Assembly (NCBI GenBank): GCA_030549335.1
Contig: CM060198.1
Span: 58,605,453 to 58,669,452, forward strand
From: Pontederia crassipes
Lineage: Eukaryota; Streptophyta; Magnoliopsida; Commelinales; Pontederiaceae
Reading direction: 5' to 3'
Length of the DNA stretch: 64,000 nt
Each line of letters opens with the position of its first letter. Within the stretch, counting starts at the first letter, position 1. Under the pieces are notes generated by a model. It saw only the letters and a program-made list of their open reading frames with translations. It had not been told where the DNA came from and did not search any database. Made by a program: the position numbers and the translations under genes. Positions 17,365 through 29,675 of this stretch are shown here, one piece after another.

Positions 17365-18090
17365 GGAATGAACGAAAGCAATGGCATGCATGGACGACAA
17401 ACGGCACTCCATTGCACATCTCAACTGTCAAGATGAGTAGTCCCAAGCCAAACATTATTATATATCTAGTTGATGATGGATGATGGCCACGCACAACTCA
17501 CGGCAAGATTGTGTTTGAAGAATATATAATCGGCTCTTAGAAATTTTAGTTTCTATTAATTGTTGGAATCATATATATGTCACTTTGATTGAGAGAATAT
17601 TTGAAATTATGTTAACATAAATTGCTAAAATATTGGCTGGTTAATTTCGAAAAAAAATTATGCATCTAGTTAGTTAATTATGCGTGTAAATATTTTTATA
17701 GCATACTAATAGTTAATATTTGTGAGTTAATAAATTCGAGTTTATAATATTTAGTTTCAACATGATGGTCGACTTCGACAGTCTGAATATAATTGAGTTT
17801 AAAATTCAACTTTGAATCGCCATTGATTTATTTTGGAACAACAAGTTTATTTTTCTTTTATAATAACGTTGCAAGAACATTGTTATCATTTTGGAACATG
17901 CGTGGAGTACGTGTGATAACTTTTGGGTGTGCCCATTATTGCCTCTAATTTTTCAATGTTAATATTTTTTAGGACATTATTAAACTTTAATTTCAACATT
18001 GACCTAATATAACATTAGTCTTTGGATGGTATATAAGATATTAGAAGTTATAAGGTTAATTCCTTAAACCTCCCATGCATGAATTATAGC
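16381..18090. other. AT-rich intergenic DNA
   Basis: No gene recognised. The stretch contains a CT microsatellite (listed separately) and repeated ATGCATGCATG-type motifs near 17030-17150. A CGACTCATCGTCGAG...AATTCGAT stretch near 16882 recurs in similar form near 22672, so a degenerate dispersed repeat is likely. Confidence 0.4.
17306..17363. repeat. (CT)n microsatellite, 58 bp
   Basis: Uninterrupted CT dinucleotides. Confidence 0.97.
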
Positions 18091-18104
18091 GATTTTTTGT
18101 ATCT

Positions 18105-18375
18105 ACTCATAATATATGAACTTACCGTAGTGCCCCTAAACTATGTCGCTTTTCACCTTAATTCATCCGTCATATTATGTTAACTTTTCTATTATTTTTA
18201 TTTTTTTATTTATTGAATGATTAAACTGTCCTAAACGAAGAAAAAATGAACATTTATTTCAAATCACATAAGAGTAATTTATTTATTTAATAAATAAAAA
18301 TAAAAAGTTAACAAAATATGACAGATAGACTAAAGTAAAAATCGCAACATAACTTAGAGGGTGCTACGATAAATC
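18105..18375. repeat. Foldback MITE, family 1, copy 1
   Basis: The left arm (near 18145-18195, with CATCCGTCATATTATGTTAA) pairs with the right arm near 18308-18355 (GTTAACAAAATATGACAGAT, then CTAAAGTAAAAATCGCAACA). The interior ATTGAATGATTAAACTGTCC followed by an A-rich GAAGAAAAAA recurs in the copy near 30856-31130. Confidence 0.65.
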
Positions 18376-18409
18376 CATATCTTAAAAGCAGAAGCAGAAA
18401 ATCAAGATC

Positions 18410-18850
18410 AATTACACAAATTATCTCCCAACTTTGAGTCAATATTTTAACAGTTCTCTAACTTCAATATGTAATTAGATTGTTCTTGAACTTTATTTTT
18501 CCTTCTAACCGGCAATAATTAGTTCCCCGAATATCCTACTAACATTGCACAATAAAAATCAATAAAATATAATATTAAAAATAAAAAAATTAGGGGGGAC
18601 GGCACTCCCCTTTTCTCCCTTGCACGCTGCGCCGGCGAGGGAGATAAGGCTGGAGAAGGGGGGCAGCTTGCGGCTCCCGACCGTGGAGACGCACAGGGGG
18701 GTCGTCCCCCTATTTTTTAAGCATTATTTTATTGTATTTATTAATTTTTATTATGTCACATCAGCATTGTAATCGGAGATCGGTTATTACTAGTCAAAAG
18801 GACGAGACGTGCAAGAAAAATAAAATTCATGGATAATTCGTATAATTTAC
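18410..18850. repeat. Foldback element with GC-rich core, family 2, copy A
   Basis: The left end AATTACACAAATTATCTC mirrors the right end, whose reverse complement reads GGTAAATTATACGAATTAT. The arms are AT-rich; the left one contains TTGAACTTTATTTTTCCTTC. The centre (about 18595-18712) is abruptly GC-rich, with GCGCCGGCGAGGGAG and GGGGTCGTCCCCC. The same arms flank GC-rich cores at about 25484-26160 and 58655-58975. Confidence 0.65.
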
Positions 18851-19989
18851 CGGAAAAGGCGTCATGATTCAAAAGAGGTTTAATGAATTAGCCTTAAGGT
18901 ATAACATAAGGGACCGATACAAAAGTGCAAGTGATAATATTAAGGGATCCTGATTTTAAACATGCATCGATCCTTTCTAGTACATGATGACCTTTTAACC
19001 CCCTTTAAAAATCCAAAAGCTTTTTTGCAAACTTCACTAAAGAAGAAGCTAAAAAGTGACCAAACATCACAAGAATCTTGTAAAACCAACACAAGCACGC
19101 GTGCAATCTTTTGGGTGCGCCACAGAAATCTAATGGTGGGCTGGCGCCAACATATATTAAAGACGCAGGCGAGAAAAGTTTGGTCCATGGGCCTTTATCC
19201 TATTATTGATAAAAAAATCTTCTCAATTTCTGTGTTTTTTTTTTTGCTCTTTTTGGTTAAATTAGTAGGATTAAAATAGAACTAATTGTTTATGTTATAT
19301 TCCTTGAGTCATCAATTCGATCAGAATTAATCATTTATGATTTAAAATTAATATTAAATTAATCACGTGCTAATAGTTCAAGATGCCGATGATTCATGAG
19401 TCGCAGACCAAGAACGGAAAAAAAATGTTTATGTTATGATATTATGCGAAATCTGAATTTAGTTATTAAATTTTAGATATGAAATCATGATTTATTATTA
19501 AGACTACCCATATAAAAAATTATATCATCTTATATAAATCATTCATTTATGTATAGTTCTAATAATTAATTACAATCCCAAATATATAGTCGGATGACTA
19601 AGATTAAGCTTCATATGATATAAATAAGTAATGGGTTCATACAAACTCATAAATATAGGTATGAAGTGGCTATTTATTAATATTATATGAGCTCTAATTT
19701 TAACCAATAGATTTTTAATATACGATTATGTTTCATTGATTAGAATTATTCAAAAAAATTTATACTATCCATGTATCAAATATTCGTACATGAATAATTA
19801 TAATCCTAAATCTAATTATAGATCTTAACCATGCATTAAAGTGTAAATTAGAAAATTGGCTACGAGTGAAATACAAATGAAAGAGAGAGTCGTATGTGAT
19901 GAATTGGCCAAAATGAGACACATCTTTCTTTTAGACAAGAACTCACACAAGATAGAATTAATAATAAAAGCTAGGCATCTTTACATGGT

Positions 19990-20130
19990 TGACACAAGAG
20001 GGACGTATTCAGATGTTGGAGGTTCGATTTTTAAATTCATCATTTTGATTAAGGTCTACTCATAACGCTCTAATTTGAACGTCGAATTAATCAGGTGTTA
20101 CTAACATTATGTGGATCTCTCAACCTAAAA
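19990..20130 (+). repeat. SINE-like fragment
   Basis: A B-box-like GGAGGTTCGATTTT near 20019 is followed by a tail TTGAACGTCGAATTAATCAG near 20075. That tail resembles the tail of the better tRNA-derived candidate at 31216-31400. The 5' half is not convincing. Confidence 0.3.
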
Positions 20131-20437
20131 AAAGTAGGCATCTTTTTTTTTTAAAAAAAAACACTTTTCTTTAACAGGATCAGTTTGGATTTGAATATGC
20201 ACGTGTTAACAATGAAAAAGGAGGCGGCAACTTAATATAATAAGAAAATTAAAAGTATATTGAAATAATTTAGAAAATAAAACTAAAGGTGTCATGTTTA
20301 TGGGAAGGGCATATATATATGTAGGTTCCATCTTTCTCTTCACATAAATTAAGAAATAAAATAAAATAAACAAAATATTAACTTTGTAACCTTTTTTTAA
20401 TTTCACGAGTCGATACTCATGAATATGTCATTGCATA

Positions 20438-20440
<3 letters not shown>

Positions 20441-20478
<38 letters not shown>
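20441..20478. repeat. (TC)n microsatellite
   Basis: Uninterrupted TC dinucleotides, about 38 bp. Confidence 0.95.
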
Positions 20479-20480
<2 letters not shown>

Positions 20481-20837
20481 TCGCATCGAATGTTTCGGTA
20501 TCAATTACTACTACATACGTCAGTGATAACAGATCAGAAGAATTTGATTGTACCAAAATGATGGAACCAACGGAAACGAAGAAGAGACCCATCTTTTGAT
20601 CTCTTTTTGAGGTGAGGCCTAGTGATAAAAAGAGATGTTAATCTTTTGTGACTGCCCACCAAATGCCACCAAAAGCGTGCAAATATGGATCAGTACATGG
20701 ACCACGCCATTTCTGATGAAAGGTGGTGCTAGTCCATATCATTTTTCTTTTCCCTTTATTTTTTTTCAAATAAAAGTTGTCCTAATCACTTTTTAGATCA
20801 CCTATTACAATGATGATATTGGTAAAATACTACATCT

Positions 20838-20839
<2 letters not shown>

Positions 20840-20879
<40 letters not shown>
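20840..20879. repeat. (AT)n microsatellite
   Basis: Uninterrupted AT dinucleotides, about 40 bp. Confidence 0.95.
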
Positions 20880-20880
<1 letters not shown>

Positions 20881-21455
20881 CTAAGAAATAAAATATTTGT
20901 TATATAATTGTCAAACATATTCATTTTTCTTTCTTCATAATATGGGTTTAAAAGCATTACACGGAAAGCATACTCGGTTAAATATAAGTGGATATTTAGA
21001 CATGTTTGTCCAATGGATTGACAACTACGATACTTCGGAATATTTACCTCTTGCCCTCAACTATGTACAAAGTGTCCTCCCTTTAAAGGGTCATAATGTG
21101 GGTAGTTAAACATGAACTTGACATGTTTGGACATGTTTGGTTAGTTTATATATTTGCTATTTTCCTTGTATCTAAGTAGAGGATATGACCTTCTAGTGAA
21201 TCTACAAATTAAAAGGTAAGTGAGTAATGGTGATGCTGATGCTAAAGTTAATTGGTCATTAATGTTGGTCAATTCACATAATAGTGCTCTAGTAGTGGTC
21301 TAACCAGGTCTTATTCCATCTGACTGTTCTTTAGAATCAGACATTGGAGTGGTGCAAGTTGAAAGAGCAACATCTTTGTCAGTGCCCCGGAGTGCCTAAC
21401 TAAAGACAGTTTGAAGTCGAAAGAAAGGCCTCATAAGAGGGCGGAAAGAACACAT
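20880..21455. other. Intergenic DNA, no gene recognised
   Basis: A 70-codon frame near 20897-21109 has no family resemblance and no supporting signals. Nothing else was seen before the CTT microsatellite. Confidence 0.4.
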
Positions 21456-21456
21456 C

Positions 21457-21532
21457 CTTCTTCTTCTTCTTCTTCTTCTTCTTCTTCTTCTTCTTCTTCT
21501 TCTTCTTCTTCTTCTTCTTCTTCTTCTTCTTT
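21457..21532. repeat. (CTT)n microsatellite
   Basis: About 25 CTT units. Read on the minus strand it gives a spurious poly-Arg frame. Confidence 0.95.
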
Positions 21533-22194
21533 TGTGTGTACAGGTCTTGACTTTTGATGTCAAATGAACAGTAAAACTATGTGGAGGTGGATGCAATCAG
21601 ACAAAATTCATCGCAAAGCCTAATTGACTAATTCCCAAGATCAGCACTATGTAGTGAAAGTGTATTATTGTGTATATATTTGGAGCCAGCCCGATATCTT
21701 GGAGGGAGGGAGAGGATTGTAATTGACAATATATATAACAAAAAATAATAATAGTATTTTTTGATAAATTAAATAATTTGTAATGCACTATATTGATATA
21801 TCACATAACATATCACATGCAGAAGATTTTTTCAATAATATTATTAATATGTTACAAACAATTTTATAATATCTTTTTTAATTAAGCTTTAATGTAAAAA
21901 AATTATTGTGTAAATTTATTTTTGCTTGCTGGTAATTAATACCACTAGTGCCACACAAACGCATATACTATAAGAAAATATATATAGTTATCGGCATTAG
22001 TATGATATATATTTCTAGCAATAGTTATAGAAAGAGAAATTATATTACGATCTAATAAGTGATTAGATGAGCACGTGATTGATCAGAACTTAATACAACG
22101 TGGATAAAGTTGGGAATTGTGGGGGTGGCGGCAAAATGAAGCTTTCATACATGGAGAGAGACCTGCAAATCCTAGTCAGACCCTCCTAAAATGA

Positions 22195-22238
22195 GAGTGA
22201 GAGAGAGAGTGAGTGAGAGAGAGAGAGAGAGAGAGAGA
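22195..22238. repeat. (GA)n microsatellite, interrupted
   Basis: GA dinucleotides with GTGA interruptions. Confidence 0.9.
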
Positions 22239-22912
22239 TGCATGGCCCTGTTGATTGGAGTTTTGCATGGAAGAGACGATATGCAACAGGCGTGGCATGC
22301 TCACTGATCAGTCGGTGCATGCACTCCCTCTTCCTTCCGGTCAAAGCTGTCCATTGATGGATGAGGGGGGGCCTGCGGCGTGATTGGTGGTCCAATCTTG
22401 ACTCAATGATTGGCCCGGTCAAAGAACAACGTGCATGCACGTTGAGATGCAAAATACTCACGCGTGTGTGCACTCTCTCTCTCTCTGTTAGTCATCTAAT
22501 TCATCATCATCTTCTTCTAATCTTTTTTCATGTCCCATAAATCTTTCACGTATAAATCAGTAAATGCACAACTTTCGTTAACTTAATTAAGTCATCTGTG
22601 TAACTTTTTAATGTTTTTTTTTCTGACGATTCAATTCACGTAATGATAATGATTATGAATTTCAAAATCGGTTCATCATCGAGCCTAACTAATTCGATAA
22701 AATCGTTATATATCACATGTCTAATAATACAAATGAAACTTTCAACAAAAAAATTTTACATTCACAGCTTCAACTCAAAATCTTAATTAAACTTATCACT
22801 CCACCCTATTAAGGTATCGTAATGTTATCTATCTTTTCTTTATTTTATTTACATTAATAACTTCATCAAAATATTTGTTTCGTAATCTTAATGGGGTTTT
22901 TTATTGCAAGAC

Positions 22913-22913
<1 letters not shown>

Positions 22914-22993
<80 letters not shown>
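22914..22993. repeat. (ATT)n microsatellite, about 80 bp
   Basis: Uninterrupted TTA/ATT trinucleotides. Confidence 0.97.
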
Positions 22994-23761
22994 GTGGTAA
23001 TTTGTTGTATTAGTTGGCTAATGTATGGCGGCCAAGTCATTGCAACATGTCATTTTATCTATAAAAGGATAATCGAGATGTAAATAATCAACTTGCCATC
23101 GTATCTATAAAGCCTTCCTTGCACTGTTTTTTTAAAAAAAAAGAATATAGTATCCATATTATTTAATTATATTTATTTTACAACATAGTGTTGTGTTTGG
23201 ATGCGATATAGTGCGTAGATGGACATGAAATCCACGTTCACTCCATTTGCTATTCAAAATTACCTACAAATGCAAATTACCTTTAAAAAAGATTATCACT
23301 TATTAAATTTATGTGCAATCTACATTATTTTATTTAGTATGTATAAGTATTCATATTAGTTATTTATGATAAAATAAATTAATATTTATAAATTAATATG
23401 TAATTTTTTAGCAATATATCCCTGATTAAAATAATTAAATTTAAATATATATAATTTATTTTGAGCGTCGTAAACTTAAATCACAAAGGCATATTTTCAT
23501 CTATAAAATTAAAATCTATAAAATATGATAATGATATATTCATGATAATTAATTAAGATTTATTTGATTAATTTTATCCTTTATTTAAATAAATTTTCAA
23601 AGAACAAATCTAAAAAGTTAAATTAAAAAGTTCATGAATGAATTCACTCTCAAACATAATATGCATTGTAAATTCTTATGCCAGTGAATAGGATAATGTA
23701 ATAGAACATGTAATTTAATTATCCATAAAGAAATATCTCTTGATAAACATGTAAAAGATAA
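22994..23761. other. AT-rich intergenic DNA
   Basis: Low-complexity AT-rich sequence with no coding frame and no clear element ends. Confidence 0.4.
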
Positions 23762-24416
23762 TAGCTTATTTGACAGTCTAAGCAATTTGATAAGCGAATA
23801 ACAGTTTAATCAACAGATAGATTAGTGGTTAGAGGTTTCAACAAATAAGTGTTTGATAAATTTAATAGTAGAATTAAATGATAAATATAAAATGATATAA
23901 TTGGACATATGATAAATTATTTAATTCAAACACTATACAAATTATATTATAATACAATAAATAAATTATTTGTATCTCAATTAAATAAAATAAAATCTCA
24001 CAATTAATTTATTTATTAAAATATATAGAAATTTATATTTAGAATAAATTTTACATAGTTCACACATGATATAAAATATTAATTATTAAATTAATGTTTT
24101 ATTCTTTATTAATATGTAACTAATTTTTAATTAATTAAGCTTGAATATAAAAAGAAATATAGTTAACTGATGATAAAATAAAAATGGAAAAATAATAAGA
24201 TAAGTTAAGAAAGAAATAATATATTTGAATAAGGGGAGAGAAGGAAAATATTATAAATCATTAACCTCTAATCGCTAAACGTTAATAAAAATAGTTTTTC
24301 AATATTTTCATACGAAATGTTAATCACTACTTATTTTTATCGTATCAAACAAAAAAATTAACATTTGAATCGCTAAATTATTTGAAAAGCTAATTTTAAT
24401 GTTGCCAAAGAAAGTT
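23762..24416 (-). repeat. Non-autonomous DNA element, family 3, copy 1
   Basis: About 655 bp that reads as the diverged reverse complement of 38596-39251. Shared blocks, in this orientation, include CAATTTGATAAGCGAATAAC at the left, AATTTAATAGTAGAATTAA, CAATTAATTTATTTATTAAA and ATCGCTAAACGTTAATAAAA at the right. AT-rich and non-coding. Confidence 0.7.
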
Positions 24417-24619
24417 GAAATCCCAATCAATTTGCAATTGCAAGTTGTCAACAATATGCATACGCATTTAAAATCAAAGGAAAGTTTTAACATAAAACCA
24501 ACAATCCTAATTAACTAATTAATTAATATTATGTCGATTTATTTACAAAAAACATTTGGAATAAGTCGTCGAAGATGTTGATCACTTTCATGAAAGGTTC
24601 GTTCCATACAATAAAAATG

Positions 24620-25425
24620 TTTGTTTCTGATGGCTCAAGCCATTGTAAACTAAGAAAAATTCTTCGAAAAATGCACTTTGCGACAGATTTTTCGATGGGA
24701 ACATTCTGTCGTAAAAGTGCTCGTCGCAAACATTTTCTGACGGCTCTATTATTCCCACGGCTTGGGCAGTGGGAAACACCTTCCCATGGCTCAGGCCATG
24801 GGAGACTTTTCTCACGGCTTTATCCGTGGGAACTTCTTATGGCTTCGATCATGGGAAGATCATTTCCCACGGTCAAAACCATCGGAAAGATATTTTAAAC
24901 TACAAAAAAATTGGTCGCGCACAGCTAGAACTAGCCATGCGCGGCGCGGGAACTCCACAGTCAGATCCAGTCGCGCGCGGTGCGCAGCCGGCGGCCGAAT
25001 GCCACATGTGCGATGGCCAGGAACTAGCCTGTACATGCCATTTCTAGCCGTGTGTGTCGCCTGCGAGAGAGAGGGACGGAGTCGTCATCGTGCCAGTCGC
25101 CTGGAAGGAGGGAGATGGCCGCGCCGGTGAAGGGGAAAGAGGAGAGAGGGAAAGAAGTAGAGAGATGAGAGAGGAAGTAGGTGAATAAAAAGCAATAAGA
25201 AGCAGGAAACGTTGACAAAGGGAGAAGCGGGAAAAGAAAAAAAAAATAGACGGGAGAGTTTGGCGGAATTTTTAACTTTTTGACGGTTTAAACCGTGGAA
25301 AATATTTTCATGGCCCAAGTCGTGAGAAATTCTCACGGCTCGAGCTTGGGAACTTCCCACTGCTCAATTCTCACGGCTCGAGCCATGGGAAATATTTTTC
25401 ACGGCTTTAAAACCCGCAAGTTTTA
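24620..25425. mobile_element. Possible non-autonomous CACTA-like element with palindromic subterminal repeats
   Basis: Repeated short palindromes of the type CCCAYGGCTYRRGCCRTGGGA cluster at both ends: near 24630, 24760, 24785, 24815, 24840 and 24870 on the left, and 25285, 25340 and 25375 on the right. They flank a different, GC-richer interior (about 24905-25265). Arrays of short inverted motifs near both termini are characteristic of CACTA (En/Spm) elements. A clean CACTA terminus was not found, so the class is uncertain. No transposase frame is present. Confidence 0.4.
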
Positions 25426-25483
25426 GTATTTGGGGCAACTATTTATTTTAATACAAAGAATAAGAATATTTGGGGGGTAAATT

Positions 25484-26160
25484 ACACAAATTATTTTTTA
25501 ACTTCAAGTTAATATCTCAATTATCTCTCAACTTCAATTTATAATTATATTGTCCCTGAACTTTGATTTTTTTGCACGCATCGTCTTCCCCGATTATCTT
25601 AGTAACATGACAAATAAAATATAATTTAATTAAAAATTTAAAAATAAAAAAGAGGCGACAATCGCCGGAGCGGACCAAGAGGCCCCCACCCCCTCTCTCC
25701 TCTCCAATGTTGGAGAGGAGGGGAAGGGGTGCCGACACATAGGGGCCAGCCCCCCTCTTCTCCTTCGCTGGCTACGAGGGAGAAAAGGAAGGTGTTGCCC
25801 CCGTGCGAGATCGTGCCCCTCGTCTGCACGAAGAGAGGCGTCGGCGCGATAATGCGGTGAGCTCACATAAGACCAGCAAAGGGGAGTTGACGTCCATCTT
25901 CTCTCTCGCGCACACCGACGAGAAAGAAAGGGGTGTCAGGTCGGCAAAGGGGGCGTCGGCTCCCAACTTGTGTGCCCGCGAGGGGCGCGAGCTCGCACAA
26001 GGCCGACGCCCCCCTTTTCTCTCTCGCGACCGGCGAAGGAAAAGAGGAGGGCGCTAGCCCTCCTGGGTGATAGTGTCGGCGTCCCTTCCCCTCCTCTCCG
26101 GCCCTAGAGAGGAGAGGGGGTGGGGGCGCCTCCCCCTTGTCCCTACTGCGAAGGTATCTA
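25484..26160. repeat. Large foldback element with GC-rich core, family 2, copy B
   Basis: It starts GGTAAATTACACAAATTAT, matching the ends of the copy at 18410. The AT-rich left arm contains TTTTTTGCACGCATCGTC. The GC-rich core is itself a long imperfect inverted repeat. CCCACCCCCTCTCTCCTCTC with GGAGAGGAGGGGAAGGGGTG at about 25685-25735 pairs with the reverse complement of about 26070-26135, and CTTCTCCTTCGCTGGC near 25758 pairs with the stretch near 26028. Open frames on both strands are a by-product of the GC-rich composition. A symmetrical AT-rich right arm is not obvious, so the right end may be truncated. Confidence 0.6.
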
Positions 26161-26570
<410 letters not shown>

Positions 26571-26804
26571 TGATCTTTAACCAACCCTAAGAAATTTGGC
26601 CGGACATAATTAAATAAACATCCAATTAGCTACATATCATATATAACATATGCTTTAATTAACCCACAAGTTTTAAGCTTCCCACACACTGGAAAGTGTC
26701 AATTAAAAGGCAGCGGTATTTTACTCTTCCAGAAACTTTCTTTGTGGATCTGTCTTTTTTGTTAGATCTTTAGGATCTCTAATCCACAAATCAAACAAAC
26801 TTAA

Positions 26805-26805
<1 letters not shown>

Positions 26806-26835
<30 letters not shown>

Positions 26836-26906
26836 CTTCTTCTTCTTCTTCTTCTTCTTCTTCTTCTTCTTCTTCTTCTTCTTTCTTCTTCTTCTTCTTC
26901 TTCTTT
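26806..26906. repeat. (CTT)n microsatellite, about 100 bp
   Basis: CTT units with one break near 26884. The homopurine strand gives spurious Glu- or Arg-rich frames. Confidence 0.97.
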
Positions 26907-27488
26907 TGTCTTTTGACCAAGTAAAAAGTTAATCCAAATGAAGTATTCCACGTATATTCAACCCAAGCACTTCAATCTTATAAAATTCGGATCCTACGTC
27001 AATTAGAAAAAGCCTTGGGTCAAGCCATATCAATTAATTCGGATGATCGAATAATAATAAATAATATCAATATACAAGCGATGTGTCAAAGTATAATATT
27101 ATTATTTAAAATAATATTAATAAATAAAGGAACATGACCGTCATTAAAAAAATTATTTTTAACTTTAATTTATTATAAATAAATATAAACTCATGATTTA
27201 TAATTATTTAAGATAAAGTTCTAAAAAGTAAATAAAATTTGTCCACCATTTTATTTCACCAGAGGATAAAGTATTTTATTTCAAAATTTAAAGATGTTAA
27301 ACAAGTCGTTTTCATAAAGTAAAGAAAGTGAATTAATAGCAAATATTCAAATATGATCCAATGGTTGAGTAGTGGGTGTACCTAATTATCCTGAAGAGAT
27401 AAAGACGATTCAAACCTTACTATCAACAAAAATTCATCACCTTTTTGGAGAATTTATTAAAACGATTGGTTTGGAACAAAATACTAAC

Positions 27489-27528
<40 letters not shown>
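27489..27528. repeat. (AT)n microsatellite
   Basis: AT dinucleotides, about 40 bp, directly before a GTGGCGGAACTAGG motif. Confidence 0.95.
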
Positions 27529-27531
<3 letters not shown>

Positions 27532-27960
27532 GCGGAACTAGGGAGATTGCGAGTGGGTTCACAAAATAATATAAGAATTTTAAATTTTTATGAAAAAGAA
27601 TAATTTTTTTACTAATTTTCTAATAGTATTATATAATTTATATATTCATATCTTTTGTGAATGAGTATTATGCAAGCAAAGGAATAGATAATATATTTCA
27701 ATTAAAAACATAAATATTTATAATATAATATATAAAATAATAAAATGGTTAAGATGATTATTAAAGAAGAGATGTTAAGGAAGAAAAATAAAAAGTAAGC
27801 AAATCTTTTTTAAAAAAACTACGTAAAAATATTAAAAATAAAACATAATAAAATTGTTTAGTTAATTGTTCTAACAAGTAAAAAAACATAGATACCTTGG
27901 TAGGATTCGAATATGGGGACATCTCATATGGCTATGAGCCCTTCCTAGCCACGGAGATTA
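27529..27960. repeat. Possible SINE or small DNA element relic
   Basis: It begins GTGGCGGAACTAGGGA and ends CCTTCCTAGCCACGGAG, which as reverse complement starts CTCCGTGGCTAGGAAGG, so the termini are weakly inverted. On the minus strand a GTGGCTAGGAAGG stretch and an ATTCGAATCC stretch lie about 45 bases apart, like tRNA A and B boxes. Either reading is tentative. Confidence 0.3.
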
Positions 27961-28016
27961 CAGAGAACATATAAAAATAGTTTTTTTTTTCGAACATGCA
28001 CTCATATCTCTCTCCG

Positions 28017-28019
<3 letters not shown>

Positions 28020-28077
<58 letters not shown>
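28020..28077. repeat. (TA)n(TG)n compound microsatellite
   Basis: TA dinucleotides passing directly into TG dinucleotides. Confidence 0.95.
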
Positions 28078-28078
<1 letters not shown>

Positions 28079-28538
28079 TTTTTTTCGATTAGGTGTGAAC
28101 CGACTTAAATGCTTTTTTGAACCACTCAAATTAAATTTAGTTTTCTTTCCAAAAATAACTAATATCTTTAAAATTAAAATTACTCCTACTGTTAGATTTG
28201 ATCCACTGTTAAATACTTGATCGTGACATGTATTTCAAAAAGTCATCACCTTGTTGTAAAAAAAAAAACTTCAAGCGTCAATAGTTCTTCTCCCCCGAGC
28301 AAAATAATGGAGGGAGCTAATAATAGATTCCTGCCCAATTAATAACTTACGACTTGTACTAATTAATTCATTAGACCTTTTTTTTTGTTGAGATGAATTA
28401 ATTACTTATTTTTTCCTTTAGTACTTCAACTAATATTGCAACCTAACTAACTAATAGAATTATCTCATGCAGAATAAAAAGAGGGGTCAAAATAATCGGG
28501 AACCATCGAGCTGGCTGACCGAACTCGAGTGATTTAAT

Positions 28539-28540
<2 letters not shown>

Positions 28541-28594
<54 letters not shown>

Positions 28595-28712
28595 TCAAAT
28601 AGTTTTGTTTATAATGGCAAACTTCGTTGAATTTTGTGATTTCTCTCTCTCTCTCACACACACACATCAAATAGTTTTGTTTATAATGGCAAACTTCGTT
28701 GAATTTTGCGAT
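28541..28712. repeat. CT/CA microsatellite in a 72-bp tandem duplication
   Basis: A unit made of a CT run, a CA run and CATCAAATAGTTTTGTTTAT...GAATTTTG occurs twice with an offset of 72 bases (CATCAAAT at 28593 and 28665). The unique parts are almost identical, so the duplication is recent. Confidence 0.9.
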
Positions 28713-28873
28713 ATGATGCATACAATGAATTTGTCATACGGCAACGAGATAAGGGACAAAAGGTGACATAAGAAAGGAGGTCTAAAGCCATCGTTTAAGA
28801 CTCCATCTCATCTACATATAATTAAGTGTACAGTGACAGTACAGGCACAGACTTTTCTTGCCCTCCCATGCAT

Positions 28874-28897
28874 GCAATGCAATGCAATGCAATGCAA
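28874..28897. repeat. (TGCAA)n pentanucleotide repeat
   Basis: Four to five AATGC/TGCAA units following an ATGCATGC stretch. Confidence 0.85.
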
Positions 28898-29637
28898 CAT
28901 ATATAATATATAATAAGAAGAATGGACACCTTGCATGATGAGAGAGAAAGAACAGCGAATTAACTTCCAAGTAACGTAGCAATCATTTGGAAGCGAGATA
29001 TATAACATTTCTGCTTTAAGAAAATGCATCATATATTATGATAACATAACATTCGATCGTGGGGCAAAAACATATATTTTTTGCACATAGAAATTAAGAA
29101 AACACAGGAGAAGATTGATAGTGAAAAACCATCTACTTCATATGCGTGTCTTCAGGGGACGGAACTATTCGCAACCCCACATTTTTTTTAAAAAAGACGA
29201 ATGGTTCTTAATTTATTGATAAGTATATTATTTATTTGAAATTTTAATTAATGTTGACTTCTCCCAATTTTATGAAAAAGAAGTTTGGCTACTGCATGTC
29301 AATATTCAATAATATAGTATGTATATGTATATGCAGAATATTCGATAAGGACTTCAGATAATGATGACGAAAATTCAACAATTAAGTAAAAAACTAAAAA
29401 CAATAAACTATTTTCACAGCATTAGATATATAAATAACATATTAGTATGTTAAATAATGTATCAATTGTGTTAAAGAAGAAATGAGTATATTCAACGCTC
29501 AACGGTATCGGTGAAAAACAAACTACTTTTTTTTGCATTTATTTATCATTTTTAATTACAACAAGGTGATGTAACAAAGATTATTATCATATTAGATATT
29601 AATTAATTAATATCCGCTATTTATGTTTGAAGCTCAC

Positions 29638-29675
<38 letters not shown>

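Noticed and set aside
21396-21596. Poly-arginine minus-strand frame
   Set aside because: It is the CTT microsatellite read on the other strand; there is no real gene.
24575-25130. Protein-coding gene in the palindrome-rich region
   Set aside because: The frames consist of the repeated palindromic words and lack any recognised domain.
26721-26951. Glu/Arg-rich minus-strand frame
   Set aside because: Caused by the CTT microsatellite.
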